Source: an uncultured Collinsella sp.
GTDB taxonomy: Bacteria > Actinomycetota > Coriobacteriia > Coriobacteriales > Coriobacteriaceae
Length of the DNA stretch: 37,753 nucleotides
Assembly: GCA_900752015.1 (NCBI GenBank)
Contig: CAADTZ010000053.1
Location: 1 to 37,753, forward strand
Direction: 5' to 3'
Under the pieces are notes generated by a model, which ran no database searches, was not told where the DNA came from, and saw only the letters and a program-made list of their open reading frames with translations. Each line of letters opens with the position of its first letter. The stretch's first letter is position 1. This document shows, piece after piece, positions 1 through 8,424 of the stretch. The translations under genes and the position numbers were made by a program.

Positions 1-903
1 AATGAAGCACGACCAGGCCGAAAGCGCCGATTTAACGGTGAGCTGTTCGCCGGCCTCGATATTCATATGGAAGCGTGCGTCCAAATGCCCCGACTTCTCG
101 GCACGCATGGCAAGCGCAGCTGTCAGCGCGAGCGAAACGATGGATCCTACGACCACGGCCAGCTCGGGGCCCACAAACATGGCAACGACCAGAGCCGCGC
201 CGACAAACGACACGCCGGAGAGCAACGCCACACCGGCAACACCGTGCAGACGCTCGCCCACACTCGCGGCATTGCCCTGGTCATCGGCAACACGGCCCGC
301 AACCAGCACAATAAATAGCGGCATCACCACAAAGAACGGTGCGAGCTGCACCAGCTGAACGGTCGCTAGGTGAAGGGAATCCAAACCCACCAGGTCGGCA
401 ACGGACACCGTGGGGATGCCGATGGAGCCGTAGGGCGTGGGCACGCCGTTGGCCAGCAGGCAGATGAGCACGGCAGGCACGGCCTCAAAGCCCAGGCCCG
501 CGAGCATGCCGGCGGGAATGGCGACAGCGGTACCGAAGCCGGCCATGCCCTCCATAAAGCCACCGAAGCACCAAGCCACGAGCAGCGCCAGCAGACGGCG
601 GTCGCTGCTGATGGAGGTGATCATGCTGCCGATCACGTCCATGGCGCCCGTACGAACGCACAGGTTATACGTGAACACCGCGGCGATGATCACCAGGACG
701 ATGGGCCACAGAGCCATCAAAAAACCTTCGAGCGAGGCGGTCGCGATCTGCGCTGCCGGCAGGTGCCACCATGCGAAGGCAAGCAAGCACGAAAGGACAA
801 ACGATCCGATAGCGGCCTTCCAAGCTGGCCATTTAAAGCACAGCAGCATCACGACCAGCCAAATAATCGGCACAAGAGCCAGTATGAATGCGGCGACGTC
901 CAT
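1..903 (-). CDS. lctP: L-lactate permease (LctP/LldP family), 5' part only
   Basis: A minus-strand reading frame starts at ATG 903-901 and stays open to the window edge, so 301 codons are present and the C-terminal part lies outside. AAGGAG sits about 9 bases before the ATG. The protein is very hydrophobic with repeated membrane segments and carries family landmarks: ALWPIVLVIIAAVFTYN near residue 50, GFMEGMAGFGTAVAIPAG near residue 95, and NGVPTPYGSIGIPT near residue 130. These are typical of lactate/glycolate:H+ permeases in the cytoplasmic membrane. Lactate uptake suits a gut fermenter, but whether it imports or exports lactate here cannot be seen. It is divergent from the next gene, with a palindrome in the shared promoter region. 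The family call is firm; the exact substrate is inferred. Confidence 0.9.
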   Translation of the reverse strand, partial: MDVAAFILALVPIIWLVVMLLCFKWPAWKAAIGSFVLSCLLAFAWWHLPAAQIATASLEGFLMALWPIVLVIIAAVFTYNLCVRTGAMDVIGSMITSISSDRRLLALLVAWCFGGFMEGMAGFGTAVAIPAGMLAGLGFEAVPAVLICLLANGVPTPYGSIGIPTVSVADLVGLDSLHLATVQLVQLAPFFVVMPLFIVLVAGRVADDQGNAASVGERLHGVAGVALLSGVSFVGAALVVAMFVGPELAVVVGSIVSLALTAALAMRAEKSGHLDARFHMNIEAGEQLTVKSALSAWSCFI

Positions 904-1007
904 AGGTAGAAGCTCCTTGGTACCGCGTGGGCGGCATCGGGGGTGTCACAAAACTTCAACAGGATACCGCACGTTTACCGACAAATTACAGCCGCCCGCC
1001 GAAATTA

Positions 1008-1055
1008 TTGAACAATCCGTTCAAAAACACGAGCGAACACCGTCGCGTCTATACT
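1008..1055. promoter_or_regulatory. Palindrome and -10 element in the lactate permease/flippase divergent promoter
   Basis: TTGAAC, five bases, then GTTCAA forms a perfect 6-5-6 palindrome at 1008-1024. A TATACT hexamer at 1050-1055 could be the -10 of the rightward flippase gene (start 1084). The palindrome is 105 bases upstream of the permease start codon. It could be an operator for either gene. The regulator is unknown; I see no convincing -35 for TATACT. Confidence 0.4.
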
Positions 1056-1083
1056 AAAGCGCAGCAATAGAAAGGACTCCGCT

Positions 1084-2664
1084 TTGAGTATCACGCCCCT
1101 CGATAGCATTCGCCGCGCCATCGCCCGCCGCAACGGCACCTCCAACCCCGCTGCATCGAAGGACGGCGCCGCGAAGGCCCGGGGCGGCCGCATCGAGAAC
1201 GGCCTCTTCCCTGCCTCGCACACTGCCGAGGAACTCGCACGCATCCAAGAGCTGAGTCAGCGCAACGCCGGCGGGCCCGATAGCAGCCAAGCCACACGTC
1301 GCCGGCGCGAACGCGATCGGGAGCCCGGCCCCGTCCGCCGCATGGTCAACGCTTGGTGGAACCGTCTGCTCGGCGCCGTCTACGGCGGCGGCTTCTCCAT
1401 GCAGGAAGCGGAATACGAGGAGCACGCCACCAGTCGCGACTATCTTTGGAACACCCTGGGCACCGCCGTATGGGGCATGGCGTTTCCGCTGCTCACCATT
1501 GTGTCGACGCAGCTCGTGGGCGCCGAGGAGGCCGGCATGTTCTCCATCGCCTTTGTTACCGGCACGCTCATCATGATCGCGTGCAACTACGGCGTGCGCA
1601 ACTTTCAGGTCTCGGACATCGACGAAAAAACCTCCTTCGCCTCCTACCAGCTCAACCGTTGGCTTTGCGGAGCGCTCGCACTAGGCTGCGGCCTCACGTA
1701 CAGCAGCGCACGCGGCTACGATGCGCAGATGGCCACGATCGGCCTGGGCGTCTACCTCTATAAGGTGATCGACGGCATCGCCGACGTGTACGAGGGCCGC
1801 CTGCAGCAGGCCGACAAGCTCTATTTGGCCGGCATGAGCCAAACGCTGCGTTCCGCCGGCGTCATCGCGGTCTTTAGCGTGGCACTGTTCCTCACGCGCA
1901 GCATGCCCATCGCGGCCATGGCCATGGGCATCGCCGCGATTGCCTCGCTCGTGCTGGTCACCGCCCCGCTCGCCCTGCTCGAGACCGAAAAATCACGCCG
2001 CATGAGCCTGCGCGAGGCTGGCCACCTGTTTATCCAGTGCGCCCCGCTCTTTGGCGCACTGTTCCTGTTTAACCTTATCGAGAGCATGCCCAAGTTCGTG
2101 ATGGAAGGCGCGCTGGCCTACAAGTATCAGCTGTACTTTAATGCCCTGTTCTTTCCGGCGCAGGGAATTTTGTTGAGCATTGGATTTATCTATAAACCGC
2201 AGCTCCTGCGTCTGTCGAGCATTTGGGCGAATCCGCGCAAGCGTCGCCGCTTTGACCTGATTATTGTTGCCGTTATGGCGCTGATCGTGGTCATCACCGG
2301 CGTGTGCGCCGCATTTATGGCAGGTCCCGGTATTCCCCTCATGAGCTTTATGTACGGTCTCAGCTTTGAACGCTACCGTACGCTGGCGCTGCTGATGGTC
2401 GTCGCCGGCGGCGTCACCGCGGCCATCGACTTTATCTACGCCATCATCACGGTGCTGCACCACGCTGGAGATGTCACCAAGATCTACCTGATCTGCTTTG
2501 CCGTGAGCGTGGTGCTCCCGGTGATTCTGATCAATCTGCTCGGCCTGATGGGCGCCGTCGTGAGCTACCTAGCCATCATGGCCCTACTGCTGGTACTGTT
2601 GATTATCGAGTACGCCCACATCCGCCAACGCATAGAGAGGGACCGGAATCCGTACGGCGCCTAA
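1084..2664 (+). CDS. Wzx/MATE-like polysaccharide flippase family membrane protein
   Basis: A 526-residue membrane protein starting at TTG 1084, preceded by AAAGGAC about 6 bases upstream. The first 90-100 residues are basic and hydrophilic (probably cytoplasmic). They are followed by about 12 hydrophobic segments, and the tail is short and charged. The first segments (DYLWNTLGTAVWGMAFPLL, then LVGAEEAGMFSIAFV) have the pattern of oligosaccharide flippases of the MOP superfamily, where new helices follow a conserved gly/ala-rich start. Such proteins move lipid-linked sugars across the membrane. No glycosyltransferases are adjacent, so the substrate cannot be inferred from context. The long hydrophilic N-terminus is unusual for the family. 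Superfamily moderately sure; substrate unknown. Confidence 0.7.
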   Translation: MSITPLDSIRRAIARRNGTSNPAASKDGAAKARGGRIENGLFPASHTAEELARIQELSQRNAGGPDSSQATRRRRERDREPGPVRRMVNAWWNRLLGAVYGGGFSMQEAEYEEHATSRDYLWNTLGTAVWGMAFPLLTIVSTQLVGAEEAGMFSIAFVTGTLIMIACNYGVRNFQVSDIDEKTSFASYQLNRWLCGALALGCGLTYSSARGYDAQMATIGLGVYLYKVIDGIADVYEGRLQQADKLYLAGMSQTLRSAGVIAVFSVALFLTRSMPIAAMAMGIAAIASLVLVTAPLALLETEKSRRMSLREAGHLFIQCAPLFGALFLFNLIESMPKFVMEGALAYKYQLYFNALFFPAQGILLSIGFIYKPQLLRLSSIWANPRKRRRFDLIIVAVMALIVVITGVCAAFMAGPGIPLMSFMYGLSFERYRTLALLMVVAGGVTAAIDFIYAIITVLHHAGDVTKIYLICFAVSVVLPVILINLLGLMGAVVSYLAIMALLLVLLIIEYAHIRQRIERDRNPYGA

Positions 2665-2969
2665 TTGCGGCGATGGGAGAAGCTAATTTGCGGTGGAATC
2701 ACCCCGGCTGGAGTCTCGTTGCGGACACGCAAAACTAAGTGAGTAGACTTTTACCGAATCCCGGACCACACCGACAAAGCACAAGTCCGTGACCAGCGGT
2801 TTTATTGAGGCAAATATGTTGGGTGCTCGGCATTTCCAAAAAAGTCTACTCACTTAGCCAGAGGGCAGCCAAATGATTATTTAATCCCCGTCCCAGAGAA
2901 ATCAATTAGCGGGCAGGAGGGCAAAAGTAGTCAAAAAACCCTTCCCAAATTAGCTACCCCTTGCACCCG
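2665..2969. other. Intergenic region with palindromic element, no gene seen
   Basis: About 305 bases separate the flippase stop from the phosphoesterase stop. It holds two short copies of an (A)TTGCGGYG motif just after the flippase stop (2667-2698) and the 123-bp element with 18-bp perfect terminal inverted repeats described separately. No reading frame with a ribosome site is visible. The genes converge here, so a transcription terminator is expected; the inverted repeat may serve. Confidence 0.6.
2735..2857. repeat. 123-bp element bounded by perfect 18-bp inverted repeats
   Basis: CTAAGTGAGTAGACTTTT at 2735-2752 is matched exactly, in reverse complement, by 2840-2857. The 87 bases between can form a smaller hairpin (CGGAC/GTCCG). 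No coding sequence is visible inside. The form fits either a miniature mobile element (MITE-like) or a structured bidirectional terminator between two convergent genes. No target-site duplication is obvious. Confidence 0.7.
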
Positions 2970-3809
2970 TTATTCGCCCGGGTTGATGTTCGCGTAGAAC
3001 TCCGCCCCGTCGTCCAGGCGCAGGATGCCCACGCGGCCGAACTCGGAGCCGGTGGCGGCAGCGCAGTCGATGTCGATGCGATCGGGCACGCCGGCAGTGT
3101 CCTCGCCGCCCAAGCGCACGATCTGCCCGCGTCCCGATTCCTCATCGAGCCCCGCCAGGCCACCGACCTCGCAATAGCGCCCAAGCGATACCGTGGGCGT
3201 GTGGCCGCTCACCACGACCGGGCCCCTGCCCTCGGTAGAAAGCAGCCCGGTCGGCACATCCCAATAGCCGTGACGAATCCACAGCAGGTCATCGGACGAC
3301 TGCACTGCGAGCATCTGCTGCAGCAGCTCGCGATCGGCACTCACCGCTCCGACGCCATCGGCACAATCGACGCCATGCTCAAGCAAAAACGCGTGCGCCG
3401 CCTTCATCTCGATTCCAGCATGTACCAGTAGATACGGGCGCTCCTCGGTCTCGACCACCGCGTAGAGCGGCAGCGCGGCCATCCATCGCACGAGCTCCTC
3501 GTATGCGTCAAATTCCATGTCGTTGAGCTGCTCGCGCGTCGTCCAACCACCGTTGATATCCCAGGTCTCGGCATCGAGCGGATCCTGGCCAATGATGGCA
3601 TCGAGCATGATCTGCTCGTGATTGCCCTTGAGCACGCGGGCGTTGGGCAGCGAGCGCACGAGCTTAATAACACCGACCGGATCGGGCCCGCGATCGATCA
3701 TGTCGCCCAGCACGTACAGCGTGTCGTCGGACGTCAACGAGATCTTAGACAGGGCCTCGTCAAGCGCACGCACGTGCCCGTGAGCATCAGATGTCACATA
3801 GATCGCCAT
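2970..3809 (-). CDS. Calcineurin-like metallophosphoesterase (PPP family, Ser/Thr phosphatase or ApaH-like)
   Basis: A 279-residue protein starting at ATG 3809 with AAGGAG about 9 bases upstream. It has the full bacterial PPP metal-site signature: Asp8-x-His10 (SDAHGH), GDMIDRG at 35-41, and GNHE at 62-65, with a later SGHTPT motif supplying the last histidine. Such enzymes use two metal ions to hydrolyse phosphoesters. Bacterial relatives include PrpA/PrpB protein phosphatases and ApaH diadenosine tetraphosphatase. Length and motifs fit either subgroup, so the substrate is open. It is divergent from the antiporter gene and convergent with the flippase gene. Cytosolic; no signal peptide. Confidence 0.85.
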   Translation of the reverse strand: MAIYVTSDAHGHVRALDEALSKISLTSDDTLYVLGDMIDRGPDPVGVIKLVRSLPNARVLKGNHEQIMLDAIIGQDPLDAETWDINGGWTTREQLNDMEFDAYEELVRWMAALPLYAVVETEERPYLLVHAGIEMKAAHAFLLEHGVDCADGVGAVSADRELLQQMLAVQSSDDLLWIRHGYWDVPTGLLSTEGRGPVVVSGHTPTVSLGRYCEVGGLAGLDEESGRGQIVRLGGEDTAGVPDRIDIDCAAATGSEFGRVGILRLDDGAEFYANINPGE

Positions 3810-4062
3810 GGTACGCCTCTCCTTGCATTGCGGCCGAAGCCCGGTGCCGCAACTAAAACTTCAAGTTGAACTTAAACGTTACCCATTGTACTCCGTTGCA
3901 ATAAAGCTGGAAAGGGTTTCCGAGCAGAGGCAAAGACGGCAGCCGTCTATGACGATATCGCGCACGCCCGCAATCCAACCCCATAAACCCACCATCTTTG
4001 GGTACAAAAAACCACAGACAACTGACCGTGCCACGCCAACCACCCAGGAGCGGACACTATCC

Positions 4063-5664
4063 ATGAACCAGATCCTTCTCTTTATCGGCCTCGTCATCAT
4101 TTTGTGCCTGACCATCAAACCCGTCGGCAAAAAACTCCCCTTCCCCACCCTGCTCATCTTTATCGCGCTCGGCATGCTGTTGGGCGTCAACGGCCCGGCG
4201 CATATCGACTTTAGCGACTATGCGCTCACCGAAACCGTCTGCAGCACGGCGCTGCTGTTCATCATGTTCTACGGCGGCTTTAACACCAATATCGACCGTG
4301 CCAAACCCGTCGCTGTGCCGGCGGTGCTGCTGAGCACGCTCGGCGTCGTCATCACTGCCGGCATCACCGGCGTGTTCGCCCGCTTCGCGCTGGGGTTCAA
4401 CTGGATTGACGGCCTGCTGTTGGGATCGGTCGTGGCATCCACCGACGCGGCCAGCGTCTTTAGCGTGCTGCGCGAGCACAACCTTTCGTTGAAGGGCGGC
4501 ACCGACTCGCTGCTCGAGGTCGAATCGGGCTCCAACGACCCCGTCGCCTACATGCTCACCGCGGTGCTCGCGACCCTCGCGGCGGGCGGCAACATCGACA
4601 TTCCCGTGCTGCTGGCCAAGCAGATCGTCCTGGGCGTGGGGCTGGGCCTTGCCATCGGCTGGACATCCAGCCGCCTGATTGAACGCGCACACGCAGCGGC
4701 CGAGGGCGCGCAGACTATCTTTTTGTTCGCCGTGGCCATCGTCGCCTACGCGCTGCCGAGCTACCTGGGCGGCAACGGCTTTTTGGCTGTATACCTGGCC
4801 GGCATTGTGCTGGGTGCCAGCGACATCACCGGCAAAGTCGAGATGGCGCACTTCTTTGACACCCTCACCGAAATGGCGGAGATGACGATCTTCTTCTTGC
4901 TCGGCCTGCTCGTAACGCCCGCACGCCTGCCGCAGATGCTGCTGCCGGGCCTGGCGCTCATGGCGTTTATGCTCTTCGTGAGCCGCCCCATCGCCGTGGG
5001 CATGCTGTTGGCGCCCTTTAAGACCAACCCTCGCCAGGTTGCGCTCGTAAGCTGGGCGGGCCTGCGCGGAGCAGCTTCGGTCGTCTTTAGTCTCTTTGCC
5101 GTGGTGGCCGGCGTTCCCGGCGGACACGACCTATTTGACCTGGTGTTTGTGATTGCCGTGTCGAGCATTGTGGTGCAGGGCTCGCTGCTGCCAGCGGTGG
5201 CGAAGAAGCTCGATATGATCGATGCGACCGGCGACGTGCGCCGCACCTTTAACGACTATCGCGACGAAGACGGCATGTCATTTGTAAAGCTCAAGGTGGG
5301 TGCTGGCCATCCGTTTGCCGGGCGCTCGCTCGCCGATATTGGCAGCGCGACGGACATGCTCGTGGTCCTGGTGCTGCGCGACGGGGCGCACCCGGTGCTG
5401 CCCAACGGCGATACCGTGATCCAGGAAGGCGATCTGCTGGTAATGGCCGCCCCAACGTTCGAAGAGCGTGCCGAGGTTACGCTGCGTGAGGTCACCGTGA
5501 CGCCCCACGGTCGCCTGGCCGGCCAGCGTCTTCGCGATGTGCCGCAGGGCAAGCACCCCTTTATCGTGGTGATGCTCAAGCGCGACGGCCAAACGATCAT
5601 CCCCGACGGCAACACCCTAATATACGCCGGCGACGAAGCCGTCATCGCCACGCTGGCGTCGTAG
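4063..5664 (+). CDS. nhaP2: K+/H+ antiporter of the CPA1 family (NhaP2/CvrA type) with two RCK_C domains
   Basis: A 533-residue protein. I place the start at ATG 4063, because AGGAG lies 12 bases upstream and MNQILLFIGLVIILCL is the usual start of this family; an upstream in-frame extension to 3808 reads as non-coding. Residues 1-395 form about 12 membrane helices, with the conserved DAASVFSVL and ESGSNDPVAYML motifs typical of CPA1 exchangers. Residues about 405-470 and 472-533 are two similar RCK_C (TrkA_C) domains, each with an A/G-G-x-x-L-x-D-I/V pattern and an E-GD or AGD turn; these usually bind regulatory ligands. The protein probably exchanges K+ (or Na+) for H+ to control pH and turgor. 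Domain order matches the family. Confidence 0.88.
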   Translation: MNQILLFIGLVIILCLTIKPVGKKLPFPTLLIFIALGMLLGVNGPAHIDFSDYALTETVCSTALLFIMFYGGFNTNIDRAKPVAVPAVLLSTLGVVITAGITGVFARFALGFNWIDGLLLGSVVASTDAASVFSVLREHNLSLKGGTDSLLEVESGSNDPVAYMLTAVLATLAAGGNIDIPVLLAKQIVLGVGLGLAIGWTSSRLIERAHAAAEGAQTIFLFAVAIVAYALPSYLGGNGFLAVYLAGIVLGASDITGKVEMAHFFDTLTEMAEMTIFFLLGLLVTPARLPQMLLPGLALMAFMLFVSRPIAVGMLLAPFKTNPRQVALVSWAGLRGAASVVFSLFAVVAGVPGGHDLFDLVFVIAVSSIVVQGSLLPAVAKKLDMIDATGDVRRTFNDYRDEDGMSFVKLKVGAGHPFAGRSLADIGSATDMLVVLVLRDGAHPVLPNGDTVIQEGDLLVMAAPTFEERAEVTLREVTVTPHGRLAGQRLRDVPQGKHPFIVVMLKRDGQTIIPDGNTLIYAGDEAVIATLAS

Positions 5665-5678
5665 TGACCAGGAGGTAG

Positions 5679-5756
5679 CTAATTTGCGGCGAAGAGATCA
5701 AGCGCCTAGAGAACCTCATGCCTTCGCTCGCAGATTTGGATTTGCCTGAGGAGTAA
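5679..5756 (+). pseudogene. Possible coding relic (25 codons) downstream of the antiporter gene
   Basis: In-frame codons after a TAG read LICGEEIKRLENLMPSLADL and end in ...DLPEE-TAA at 5754-5756. The stretch looks coding in amino-acid make-up (charged helix, acidic end) but has no start codon or ribosome site at its 5' end. It could be the C-terminal remnant of a lost gene. The source family is not recognised. Low confidence because it is short. Confidence 0.25.
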
Positions 5757-5891
5757 AGCACCCCTCCCCCATGTAACCATCCTGTAAATCATAGCGGCGC
5801 ACTCGGGTTTTGCTGTGATGCGGTCGCGCCTGGCGCTCCACTGTGCTAAAGTATCCCGAACGTCCAAACGACTACAAGGGGGAACTAGAAG

Positions 5892-7016
5892 ATGGCACGT
5901 GTGCACAACTTCTCAGCTGGCCCGGCCGCGCTGCCTACAAGCGTGCTCGCCGAGATCGCCGACGAGATGATGGACTACCGCGGCTGCGGCATGTCCGTGC
6001 TCGAGATGAGTCATCGATCTAGCATGTACCAGCAGATCATCGACGACGCCGAGGCAACTCTGCGTCGCCTGCTAAGCATCCCCGACAACTACCGCGTCCT
6101 GTTTTTGCAGGGCGGCGCCACGCTGCAGTTTGCGGGCATCCCCATGAACCTCATGCGCCGCGGCCGCGCCGGCTACATCGTGACCGGCAACTTTGCCAAC
6201 AAGGCATACAAGGAGGCCGCCAAGTACGGCGAGGCCGTACTGCTCGCGAGCTCCGAGGACACCAATTTCGACCGCATACCCACCATGGCCGACATCAACG
6301 CGCGCATTGCCGCCGAGGCCGCAGGCGACGGGCTCGACTACGTCTACATCTGCCAGAACAACACCATCTTTGGCACCATGTACCACGAGCTGCCCAACTG
6401 CGGCGACGTACCGCTGGTCGCCGATGTCTCGAGCTGCTTTTTGTCGCAGCCGCTCAACGTTGAGCGCTACGGGCTCATTTACGCCGGCGCGCAAAAAAAC
6501 GCCGGTGCCGCGGGCGTGACCGTGGTCATCGTGCGCGACGATCTCATCGCAGATGGCCCCGCCTTTGCGCAGACGCCGCAGTACATGGACCTTAAGACCC
6601 AGGCCGCCAAGGGCTCCATGCTCAACACGCCCAACACCTTTGGCATCTACGTGTGCGGCAAGGTATTCCGCTGGGTCGAGGAGACCGGCGGACTTGCCGC
6701 CATGGCCGAGCGCAACTGGGCCAAGGCCAATCTGCTCTATGACCTGCTCGAGCAAAGTGAGCTGTTCCATGGCACCACGCAGGCCGACAGCCGCTCTATC
6801 GCCAACGTCACCTTCCGCACCGGCGACGCCGAGCTCGACGCGGCCTTTGTCGCAGGCGCGGCAGAGCACCAGATTCAAAATGTCAAGGGCCATCGCCTCG
6901 TCGGCGGCATGCGCGCCAGCGTCTACAACGCCGTAACCATGGAGGACGTGCAGGCACTGGCCACGTACATGAAGGACTTCGAAGCGCAGCACGGTTTGAG
7001 CCAGCGATCTAACTAG
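5892..7016 (+). CDS. serC: Phosphoserine aminotransferase
   Basis: A 374-residue class V PLP aminotransferase. It makes 3-phosphoserine from 3-phosphohydroxypyruvate and glutamate, the second step of serine synthesis, and can act in pyridoxal phosphate synthesis. The N-terminal NFSAGPAALP is diagnostic. EMSHRS (38-43), FLQGGATLQF (71-80) and the PLP-binding lysine in AGAQKN (Lys202) are all present. The start ATG 5892 follows AAGGGGG by about 9 bases. serA follows 69 bases downstream on the same strand with its own ribosome site, so the two are probably co-transcribed. Length is normal for the family. Confidence 0.97.
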   Translation: MARVHNFSAGPAALPTSVLAEIADEMMDYRGCGMSVLEMSHRSSMYQQIIDDAEATLRRLLSIPDNYRVLFLQGGATLQFAGIPMNLMRRGRAGYIVTGNFANKAYKEAAKYGEAVLLASSEDTNFDRIPTMADINARIAAEAAGDGLDYVYICQNNTIFGTMYHELPNCGDVPLVADVSSCFLSQPLNVERYGLIYAGAQKNAGAAGVTVVIVRDDLIADGPAFAQTPQYMDLKTQAAKGSMLNTPNTFGIYVCGKVFRWVEETGGLAAMAERNWAKANLLYDLLEQSELFHGTTQADSRSIANVTFRTGDAELDAAFVAGAAEHQIQNVKGHRLVGGMRASVYNAVTMEDVQALATYMKDFEAQHGLSQRSN

Positions 7017-7085
7017 CCCGCAGCACGCGGGCCGATCAGCCACTTCAAACCACTTGTTTTAAACAAACCAGCTAAGGAGTTTTTC

Positions 7086-8249
7086 ATGCGCAAGATTAAG
7101 ACCATCGACGACATCACCAAAGACGGCAAAGTCGAGTTTGGCGAAGGCTACGAATTTGTGAGCACCGCCGAAGAGGCCGACGCCATTCTGATGCGCTCAA
7201 CCGACCTGCACGGCTACGAGCTGCCCGAGGGAATCCGCGCCATCGCCCGCTGCGGCGCCGGCGTCAACAACATCCCCGTCGAAGAGTACGCCAAGAAGGG
7301 CGTCGTCGTCTTTAACTCCCCCGGCGCCAATAGCAATGCCGTCAAGGAGCTCGTCCTAGGCATGCTGGTGCTCTCGAGCCGCGGCGTGGTGCAATCGATG
7401 AACTGGGTGCGCGACAACGCCGACGACCCCGAGATTCAGGTCGATGCCGAGAAGGCCAAGAAGGCCTTTGTGGGCCGCGAGCTCAAGGGCAAGCGCATCG
7501 GCGTCATCGGCCTGGGCAACGTGGGCTCCAAGGTCGCCAACGCCTGCGTCGACCTGGGCATGGACGTTTACGGCTACGACCCGTTCATTTCCGTCGAGCA
7601 CGCGTGGGTGCTGAGCCGCGAGGTGCAGCGTGTGGGCACGCTCGAGGATCTCTGCCGCGGCTGCGACTACCTCACCGTACACGTGCCCAGCAAGGCCGAC
7701 ACCATCGGCATGATCAGCACCGAGCAGATTAACCTGCTGGCACCCGACGCCGTGCTCATCAACTACGCGCGCGAGACCATCATCGACGAAGACGCCGTCG
7801 ACGCCGCCCTGCGCGAGGGTAAGCTCAGCTGGTTTAGCTGCGACTTTGCCACGCCCAAGACCGTCAAGATGCCCAATACGTTTATCACCACGCACTCGGG
7901 CGCCGGCACCGGCGAAGCCGAGGCCAACTGCGCCGACATGGCCATCAGCGAGCTCAAGGATTACCTGGAGAACGGTAACATCGCGCACAGCGTCAACTAC
8001 CCCGCCTGCAGCATGGGCAAGGCGCGCGCCGCGAGCCGCATTGCCTGCCTGCATGCCAACGTGCCCAACATGATCGGCCAGATCACGGCCATCCTGGCCA
8101 AGGACAACGCCAACGTGCAGCGCATGACCAACGAGTCCGCCGGCGAGAACGCCTACACCATGTTCGACACCGATGAGCACCTGAACAGCAGCACGATCGA
8201 GGCGCTTAAGCAGATTCCGTCGATGTATCGCGTGCGCGTAATCAAATAG
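7086..8249 (+). CDS. serA: D-3-phosphoglycerate dehydrogenase with C-terminal ACT domain (short form)
   Basis: A 387-residue NAD-dependent dehydrogenase for the first step of serine synthesis. AAGGAG lies 8 bases before ATG 7086. The substrate-site segment RCGAGVNNIP is at 56-64 and the Rossmann motif GLGNVG at 142-147. NYARETIID contains the catalytic Arg229, and the catalytic histidine is His270 in TTHSGAG. The usual glutamate-proline signature before it is replaced by DFATP, as I recall for the short clostridial-type enzymes. The last 70 residues form an ACT domain (IACLHANVPNMIGQITAIL), probably for serine feedback. It follows serC and ends before a strong terminator. Confidence 0.96.
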   Translation: MRKIKTIDDITKDGKVEFGEGYEFVSTAEEADAILMRSTDLHGYELPEGIRAIARCGAGVNNIPVEEYAKKGVVVFNSPGANSNAVKELVLGMLVLSSRGVVQSMNWVRDNADDPEIQVDAEKAKKAFVGRELKGKRIGVIGLGNVGSKVANACVDLGMDVYGYDPFISVEHAWVLSREVQRVGTLEDLCRGCDYLTVHVPSKADTIGMISTEQINLLAPDAVLINYARETIIDEDAVDAALREGKLSWFSCDFATPKTVKMPNTFITTHSGAGTGEAEANCADMAISELKDYLENGNIAHSVNYPACSMGKARAASRIACLHANVPNMIGQITAILAKDNANVQRMTNESAGENAYTMFDTDEHLNSSTIEALKQIPSMYRVRVIK

Positions 8250-8311
8250 CGCCGGCTGATCTGACGGGCAGTTCCGCATGTGGCCTGCCCGTCACTGACA
8301 TTGAATGCCCG

Positions 8312-8346
8312 CGGGGCGCCTTTCGCACGAGAGGCGCCCCGTTTTT
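8312..8346 (+). terminator. Rho-independent terminator after serA
   Basis: CGGGGCGCC (8312-8320) pairs perfectly with GGCGCCCCG (8333-8341) across a 12-base loop and is followed by TTTTT. It closes the serC-serA transcript about 60 bases after the serA stop codon. Confidence 0.92.
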
Positions 8347-8424
8347 GTGAGCGCTCCATTAAATGCACCGAGCCGCTTCTTGGCATACAATCTGTATGTT
8401 GACCTAACTATCTGTGAGGTGCCT

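Noticed and set aside
3808..4062. N-terminal extension of the antiporter frame
   Set aside because: The 85 extra codons read as non-coding. The family starts at MNQILLF, and a ribosome site precedes ATG 4063.
4057..5127. A 356-codon open frame opposite the antiporter
   Set aside because: It is composed mainly of Ala, Gly, His, Gln, Asp and Glu, as expected from antisense of membrane helices, and has no family match.
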